Of a stretch of DNA of 11,757 bases, positions 7,369-11,757 are shown one piece after another (within the stretch, counting starts at the first letter, position 1; every line of letters starts with the position of its first letter). The stretch comes from an uncultured Planctomycetota bacterium (GTDB lineage: Bacteria > Planctomycetota > UBA1135 > UBA2386), in the NCBI GenBank assembly GCA_903925435.1, contig CAIYFF010000222.1, positions 1 through 11,757 on the forward strand. The letters run 5' to 3'. The notes under the pieces were generated by a model that was not told where the DNA came from, searched no databases, and was given only the letters and a program-made list of their open reading frames with translations. Both the position numbers and the translations under genes were made by a program.

Positions 7369-8174
7369 GCCGCGCCCCGAAGCGATTGCAGAAGCGAGCG
7401 GCCGACGCGCACAAGGGCACGTTTGGGTCCGTGCTCGTGATCGCGGGTTCTGAGTTCATGCTCGGCGCCGCGATCCTGTGCGCCCGCGGCGCGTTGCGTG
7501 GCGGCGCTGGCCTCGTGCGCGTCGCGTTGCCTCGTGCGTTGTGCGCGCCGCTGATGAGCGCGTGCCCATGCGCGATGACCCTCGATCGCGCGGATCGGAC
7601 TGCGCTGCGCAGCGCGCTGGCAGATGCCGATGCGGTGGTGGTCGGCCCAGGGCTTGGCGTGAATGCGAGCACGCGGCGCATCGTTGCCGATGCGCTGAAG
7701 TTCGCGGCGTGCCCCGTCGTGCTCGATGCAGATGCGCTGAATGTGCTCGCGCCGCTTGTGGGCCCATTGCCTTTTGCGCAGCCCAAGGTGTTGCTGCCGC
7801 ATCCTGGCGAGGCCGCTCGGCTGTTGTCCTGCACGACCGACGAAGTGCAACGCGACCGAGATGATGCCGCCGCGCAACTCAGCGCGCGCAGCGGCGCGAT
7901 CTCGGTGTTGAAGGGCGCTGCCACGATCGTCTGCGAAGGCGCGCGTCGCTATCGCAACACCACAGGGAACCCAGGCATGGCGACCGGTGGCAGCGGCGAC
8001 GTGCTCGCCGGCCTCGTGGCTGCGTTGCTTGCGCAGGGCATGGATCCGTTCGATGCCGCGTGCCTTGGCGTGCATGTGCACGGCAAGGCTGGCGATCGCG
8101 TCAGCAAGCGGTTGTCGCAAGCGGGGCTGATCGCCGAAGACCTGCCGCTCGCGATCGCCGAGGAACTCGCATGA
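7365..8174 (+). CDS. nnrD: ADP-dependent (S)-NAD(P)H-hydrate dehydratase
   Basis: Repairs NADHX and NADPHX, the hydrated damaged cofactors, back to NAD(P)H in the cytosol using ADP. From GTG 7365 it is 269 residues, a typical length for the stand-alone carbohydrate-kinase-like domain. Motifs: HKGTFGSVLVIAGS (16-29), RGGAGLVRVALP (45-56), DAVVVGPGLG (89-98), CPVVLDADALN (116-126), LLPHPGEAARL (143-153), VLKGAATIV (181-189) and GNPGMATGGSGDVLAG (201-216) with the likely catalytic Asp212. The NnrE epimerase domain often fused in front is absent. Start evidence: GTGA overlaps the asparaginase TGA, and GGGGGAG lies just upstream; ATG 7353 would add four residues and is the alternative. The end overlaps the next gene by ATGA. 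Confidence 0.94.
   Translation: MSRAPKRLQKRAADAHKGTFGSVLVIAGSEFMLGAAILCARGALRGGAGLVRVALPRALCAPLMSACPCAMTLDRADRTALRSALADADAVVVGPGLGVNASTRRIVADALKFAACPVVLDADALNVLAPLVGPLPFAQPKVLLPHPGEAARLLSCTTDEVQRDRDDAAAQLSARSGAISVLKGAATIVCEGARRYRNTTGNPGMATGGSGDVLAGLVAALLAQGMDPFDAACLGVHVHGKAGDRVSKRLSQAGLIAEDLPLAIAEELA
8160..8164 (+). promoter_or_regulatory. Shine-Dalgarno GAGGA for the solenoid protein
   Basis: GAGGA is placed 6 bases before ATG 8171, inside the end of nnrD. Together with the ATGA overlap it selects this start, which also exposes a signal peptide. Confidence 0.6.
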
Positions 8175-10636
8175 CGCTGCGCCTGGCGTGTGCCGTGCTG
8201 TGGATGGCCGCGCTTTCTGCGCAGTCCTCGCAGCAGGGCGATTCGGTGAAAGGGCTCGAGTCGATTGTGCGCAGCGAAGGCGCTGAGGCCGCGTCGCGCG
8301 TGCGCGCGCTGTCGGACTTGCAGTCGCGCAACGACCTCGATTCGGGCGTGCTCGCCGATGCGCTCCGATCGCCGTCCACGCATGTCGCTGCGTGCGCGGC
8401 GGCGATCCTGCGCCACGAGTGGGTGGAGTGGCCGAGCGAAGTGATCGACGCGATCGCTGCGTCGCCAACCGCGCTGCGCCATGTGCTCGCAGAATTGGCG
8501 CTCGCGCCGCGCCCGTCGATGAGCGCATTCGTGCAGGGTCATCGATTGCACCAAGACGCGACGATCCGCGCGCTCGCCATCGCGGCGCACGACGTTGCGC
8601 CAGATCGCGAGCAATCTGCGTTCTTGCTCGAGACGGCGCTTTCGTCCGACGACCGCACCGTCGATCTCGCGATTGCGCGCATTCCGTCCGACGTTGCCGA
8701 TCGCCTCGTCACGTCGTTGCACGAAGGCCTGCTCGCGGGCGTGGACGCGTCGCGCGCCGAGTCGTTCGTTTCGCGGTTGTCCGATGCAGGTGTCAACCAG
8801 TTGATGGGCATCGCGTCGACGTTGCCCGATGCGCAGCGCTCGCGCGTGCATGACTTCCTCGGACAACGCAAGCCCGCCGCGTTGTTGGCGGCGATGCGCG
8901 CGATGCTCGACGGCGAGATCCCGATGGATGCGCTGCTGTTGCGTCGCTGCGGCGAAGTCGCGGACACGCCACGGCGACGCGAGCGCATCGTGAATGTGAT
9001 CGCAGACGCGCTCGCTGCCAAAGGCGACGAACGAAAGCACGCGCTCGCGCTCGCCGCATTCGACGCGGCGGTCGACGCGCGGATCGTCGACGGCCCCGTG
9101 CTGCTGTTTGCGCGGCAAGACCCGCAGCAACGCATGACGCGGCTCGCCAAGGGTCGCCTGGACCTGACGCCGTTTGGCGCGGATTGGAACGCCGAGATCG
9201 GCGAGGGCTCGGATGCCGATGCGTTGCGGCTGGCGCAGATCCTGTTGCGTTGCACAGGCGCGTGGCCGCGCGAACTCGAGCTTCACGTGCGCCGCGCCGT
9301 CGCCGATGGCCTCGATTTTGGCCGCATGCCCGGCGCGGTTCTCGATGCGATCGCGCTGCTGGCGCGGCACGGCGACGAAGACTCGGTGCGCGCAGCACAG
9401 AAGTGCGCGATGGGCGATCGACGGCTCTGCGCTGCGTTCGCGCATGCGTGCTTGTTGCGCAAGGATCCGATCGGCGACGGCATCGTCGCGTCGATGCTCG
9501 CGGACGGCACCGCATCCGGCGACACGGAGCAGATCCCGGTCGTCCTCGAACTGCTGCTCCTTCGCGCAGAGCAGGGCGCCCTCTCGCCAGACGACGCTCG
9601 CTTCGATGGGCTGTTCGCGCAGTTGGGCTCGCTGCCGCGCGCCGAGATCGAGCGCATGCGTCGCGCGTTCTCGCAGCTGTCGGATGCACGGTGGCAACGC
9701 GTGATCGATGCGATGTCGCTGGCGACCGAGTCGAAGGCCAAGGTGCAGCTTGGCTCATGGTTGCTCGCATGCCCGTCGGAGCGCGCATTGCCTGCGCTGC
9801 GCGCGGCGCGCGATGCCGCGACAGAGCCCGAGGATCGGCTCGAGTGGAGCGAGATTCTGCTTCGCACGAAGGACCGCGCGGAGTTGCTCGAAGCGGGCAA
9901 GACTGCGTTTGGCAAGAACGCGGATGCCGACGACGACTTCGTGTTCGCGGCGCTCGGCACGATGACGATGCCGCTCGCCAACGCGGACCTTGCGTTCCTC
10001 GATTGGGTGATGCTCACGGCTCCGCGGCTCGATCCGCGCGAGTCGTCGCGAGCGCGCGAGAACCGGGTGCGCGGCGCGTTCCCTGAGTCTTCTGCGGTCG
10101 CGAACGTGATGCTGCGCGATCCCGACAACGCAAAGCGCGCGCTGGTCCGCAGCGGCAAGCTTGCGAGCGAGCGCGACACGAAAGGTCTCTCGCGCCGCCG
10201 CTTCGTCGACCTGTGGAACGCGCTGCAGCGCAACGCCGAACTGCTCGACGCGGTGGGGCAGCAGACCGCAGCTCTCGCGCTTTGCATCGACGACGACAGC
10301 GGTCTCGGTCTTGCCCCTGCGTCGCTGTATGCAGCGCGCAGCGCCGAAGCGCGCGGGGATCACGCGGCGGCCGAGCCCTTGTTGCGCACGGCGATCGCAG
10401 GCTTCTTGCGCGATCCAGAGTCCGAGGCCGAAGCCCGCATTCACCTCGGTGTGCGCGCGCCGATGGAAGGCAGTGACGCCTACGCCGCGCTCGCCGCTGC
10501 GCCATTCCTCGCGCGTGCGCACGCGGCCGCCGATCCTGCGGAGCAAAAGGCCGCCGCAATGCTCGCCCGCGAGTTTGCAGGCCGCGACGAAGCCGCGCGC
10601 GCAGCTGCCGACGCTATCCTCAAGCTCCTCCGATGA
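8171..10636 (+). CDS. Exported alpha-solenoid (HEAT/TPR-like) protein of unknown function
   Basis: I do not recognise a named family. The 821-residue product starts MTLRLACAVLWMAALSAQ, a Sec signal peptide probably cut after Ala-Gln near residue 18, so it should be periplasmic or extracellular. The rest is nearly all alpha-helical, rich in Ala, Arg, Asp and Leu. From about 25 to 330 it shows irregular paired helices like HEAT repeats, for example DSGVLADALRSPSTHVAACA near 56-75. The middle is more divergent. Near 714-760 it resembles a TPR unit (ASLYAARSAEARGDHAAAEP, then LLRTAIAG). No catalytic or metal motif and no later membrane segment are seen. Start support: GAGGA site, ATGA overlap with nnrD and the signal peptide. 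It ends in an ATGA overlap with the YdjY-domain gene, so the two exported products are translationally coupled and may act together. A scaffold or protein-binding role is only a guess. Confidence 0.85.
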   Translation: MTLRLACAVLWMAALSAQSSQQGDSVKGLESIVRSEGAEAASRVRALSDLQSRNDLDSGVLADALRSPSTHVAACAAAILRHEWVEWPSEVIDAIAASPTALRHVLAELALAPRPSMSAFVQGHRLHQDATIRALAIAAHDVAPDREQSAFLLETALSSDDRTVDLAIARIPSDVADRLVTSLHEGLLAGVDASRAESFVSRLSDAGVNQLMGIASTLPDAQRSRVHDFLGQRKPAALLAAMRAMLDGEIPMDALLLRRCGEVADTPRRRERIVNVIADALAAKGDERKHALALAAFDAAVDARIVDGPVLLFARQDPQQRMTRLAKGRLDLTPFGADWNAEIGEGSDADALRLAQILLRCTGAWPRELELHVRRAVADGLDFGRMPGAVLDAIALLARHGDEDSVRAAQKCAMGDRRLCAAFAHACLLRKDPIGDGIVASMLADGTASGDTEQIPVVLELLLLRAEQGALSPDDARFDGLFAQLGSLPRAEIERMRRAFSQLSDARWQRVIDAMSLATESKAKVQLGSWLLACPSERALPALRAARDAATEPEDRLEWSEILLRTKDRAELLEAGKTAFGKNADADDDFVFAALGTMTMPLANADLAFLDWVMLTAPRLDPRESSRARENRVRGAFPESSAVANVMLRDPDNAKRALVRSGKLASERDTKGLSRRRFVDLWNALQRNAELLDAVGQQTAALALCIDDDSGLGLAPASLYAARSAEARGDHAAAEPLLRTAIAGFLRDPESEAEARIHLGVRAPMEGSDAYAALAAAPFLARAHAAADPAEQKAAAMLAREFAGRDEAARAAADAILKLLR

Positions 10637-11514
10637 ACCTCATCCTCCCGTTCCTGTCCGCGCTCGCGCTGTTTGCGTGCTGCGCTCGTTCGCAGACGCC
10701 GAAGGCTCCCGCTGAGAGCCCCGCCCAAGGATCCGGCAGGGAGTTGGCGACGGAGCTCAAGGAGCTGTTCGCGAAGGAGAAGATCGAGGTCGACTTGGCA
10801 AAGGGCACCGTGACGGTGCCTGCGGTCGTCAACGCGCCGCCGGATCCGATCGAGTACTTGCTGATCCACAAGAAGGGCAAGAAGCACGAAGCGATGTTCT
10901 TCACCGAGAGCAAGCCCAGCGTGCTCAACAGCGCGCTGCTGTTGCTCGGGCTCGTGCCCGGCAAGAACGCTTCCTACAAGGAGAAGGTGCCGCCGCCGTC
11001 GCTCGAAGAGATCGAGAAGGGCGCGGATCCGATCGTGATCACGCCGCCAGACGGCCAGCCGTTTTGGATGACGGTCGCGTGGACGGACGACCAAGGCAAG
11101 CCGGTCGAATACTGCATCGAGGAGCTGATCGGCGACATCTACAGGAAGGCCTCGGTGCGCGACGCGAGCTTCATCTACATCGGCGGCCGCATGGCGAGCA
11201 TCTACAAGGGCGAGCCCGAGGTGTATGTCGCGGACTTCGAAGGCAACCTCGTGAGCCTGTGCTACCTCACGCCCGACAACCACCTCGGGACGATGAAGCA
11301 CGACCGTTCGCGCAACGACGAGAACTGGTGGCTCACCGACAAGGTGCCGGCCGCGGGCACGCAGGTGAAGTTCTCATTCCACCGCGCAAAGCCCGCGCTG
11401 CTGGTCGAGCGCGAGAAGCGGCTCGCGGAAGAGGACAAGAAGGCCGCGGAAGAAGAAGCGAGCAAGCCAAAGACTGAAGCTGGCGACGAACCGAAGGACG
11501 GCGGCAAGCTCTGA
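10633..11514 (+). CDS. YdjY-domain secreted protein, probable lipoprotein
   Basis: A 293-residue protein resembling the YdjY-domain proteins common in Planctomycetes; their biochemical function is unknown. The N-terminus MNLILPFLSALALFACCARS is a signal peptide, with LFAC making Cys16 a possible lipidated residue. The domain runs from about 50 to 252. It shows IEVDLAKGTVTVPAVVN (51-67), then EYLLIHKKGKKHEAMFF (74-90), where homologues have an acid-Lys-x-His-Glu segment, then VLNSALLLLGLVPG (97-110). Further in are PFWMTVAWTD (143-152), ASFIYIGGRM (178-187), VADFEGNLVSLCYLT (199-213) and VPAAGTQVKFSF (238-249). A charged, low-complexity Lys/Glu tail fills 258-293. Its ATG overlaps the stop of the solenoid gene and has no Shine-Dalgarno of its own (the preceding bases are C-rich), so translation probably depends on coupling. 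The signal peptide supports the start. Confidence 0.78.
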   Translation: MNLILPFLSALALFACCARSQTPKAPAESPAQGSGRELATELKELFAKEKIEVDLAKGTVTVPAVVNAPPDPIEYLLIHKKGKKHEAMFFTESKPSVLNSALLLLGLVPGKNASYKEKVPPPSLEEIEKGADPIVITPPDGQPFWMTVAWTDDQGKPVEYCIEELIGDIYRKASVRDASFIYIGGRMASIYKGEPEVYVADFEGNLVSLCYLTPDNHLGTMKHDRSRNDENWWLTDKVPAAGTQVKFSFHRAKPALLVEREKRLAEEDKKAAEEEASKPKTEAGDEPKDGGKL

Positions 11515-11573
11515 GTTGGTCGCGGCGCGCGGACTGGGTTGCGCGCAAAGCTCCCGCCGAGACGCGTCCGCCA

Positions 11574-11603
11574 GTGGAGATCCGTGGAGATCAGTAGAGA
11601 ACG
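11574..11603 (+). repeat. Three-unit 10-base imperfect tandem repeat
   Basis: GTGGAGATCC, GTGGAGATCA and GTAGAGAACG lie in direct succession within the 113-base spacer between the YdjY-domain gene and the SDR fragment. The first two units differ by one base and the third by three from the second. No terminator hairpin is apparent in the spacer. Whether the repeat is a binding site or replication slippage cannot be told. Confidence 0.6.
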
Positions 11604-11627
11604 GTCGCGCCGCCCTGCGACGTGGCC

Positions 11628-11757
11628 ATGCCGGTCACATGCGACGTGACCGAGTGGGATCAGGTGCAGGCCATGGCGGACGAGGCGCTCGCAGGCTTCG
11701 GCCGCATCGACGCCGTGGTGGCCAACGCCGGATTCGGCGCGAAGCGGGGCTTCCAGA
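11628..11757 (+). CDS. Short-chain dehydrogenase/reductase (SDR) fragment, 5'-truncated and running off the window
   Basis: The frame from ATG 11628 gives MPVTCDVTEWDQVQAMADEA then GFGRIDAVVANAGFGAKRGF, open to the window end. CDVT followed by a helix, FGRID and the NAG-type motif (here ANAGFG) are classical SDR landmarks, normally reached about 55-90 residues into the protein. The N-terminal beta-alpha-beta segment with TGxxxGxG, needed to bind NAD(P)H, is missing. The frame upstream closes at a TAG at 11595-11597, and the whole spacer from the preceding gene is only 113 bases, too short for it. None of the frames I read there shows the glycine motif. The likely reading is a decayed gene or a rearrangement junction, possibly a pseudogene. 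A GTG at 11622 is an alternative start and changes nothing. No ribosome site is evident. Confidence 0.6.
   Translation, partial: MPVTCDVTEWDQVQAMADEALAGFGRIDAVVANAGFGAKRGFQ

Noticed and set aside
8060..8170. Longer start for the solenoid protein at 8060
   Set aside because: It would overlap nnrD by over 100 bases and bury the signal peptide. ATG 8171 has a GAGGA site and the ATGA overlap.
7949..9697. 582-codon minus-strand open frame opposite nnrD and the solenoid gene
   Set aside because: It spans two real genes on the other strand, has Arg/His/Gln-rich composition and shows no recognisable domain.

Overview
This is a GC-rich bacterial window (roughly two thirds G+C by eye) with dense, ordinary gene packing. 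No mobile element, CRISPR array, rRNA or phage gene was seen. The lineage is uncertain. A secreted YdjY-domain protein beside a large secreted alpha-solenoid protein of unknown function, together with the high GC, suggests Planctomycetota or a related group. That is an inference from gene content, not a measurement.

Left part (1-5765, all minus strand). Reading from high to low coordinates: a tRNA-Ser(UGA), a small DsrE/YedF-like protein, then a tripartite heavy-metal efflux system in the order outer-membrane factor, periplasmic adaptor, inner-membrane RND permease. The permease runs off the left edge, so its C-terminal quarter is missing. It has the heavy-metal RND signature in TM4 (D405, E412), but by recalled alignment it lacks the three methionines that CusA uses for Cu/Ag. 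Its metal therefore cannot be assigned from this sequence.

Middle (5825-6321). A bifunctional-nuclease-family (DUF151) gene points left. It is separated by only 65 bases from a rightward operon. The one AT-rich spot in the gap is the perfect palindrome GTTATAAC, which could serve as a -10 element in both directions.

Right part (6322-11514, all plus strand). Four genes are joined by three successive 4-base stop/start overlaps (GTGA, ATGA, ATGA): a Rhizobium etli-type zinc L-asparaginase, a monofunctional NAD(P)H-hydrate dehydratase (NnrD), an 821-residue exported alpha-solenoid protein with no recognised domain, and a YdjY-domain lipoprotein candidate. The first two are cytosolic housekeeping or salvage enzymes and the last two are exported. 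The tight coupling is clear, but no shared pathway is evident.

Right edge (11515-11757). A 113-base spacer carries a three-unit, 10-base imperfect repeat. It is followed by the middle of a short-chain dehydrogenase whose N-terminal nucleotide-binding segment is absent. This is probably a 5'-truncated gene, and it continues beyond the window.

The most unusual items are the coupled exported solenoid/YdjY pair, the efflux permease without the CusA methionine relay paired with a His-tailed adaptor, and the headless SDR. I found no convincing evidence of a wholly new defence or mobile system.
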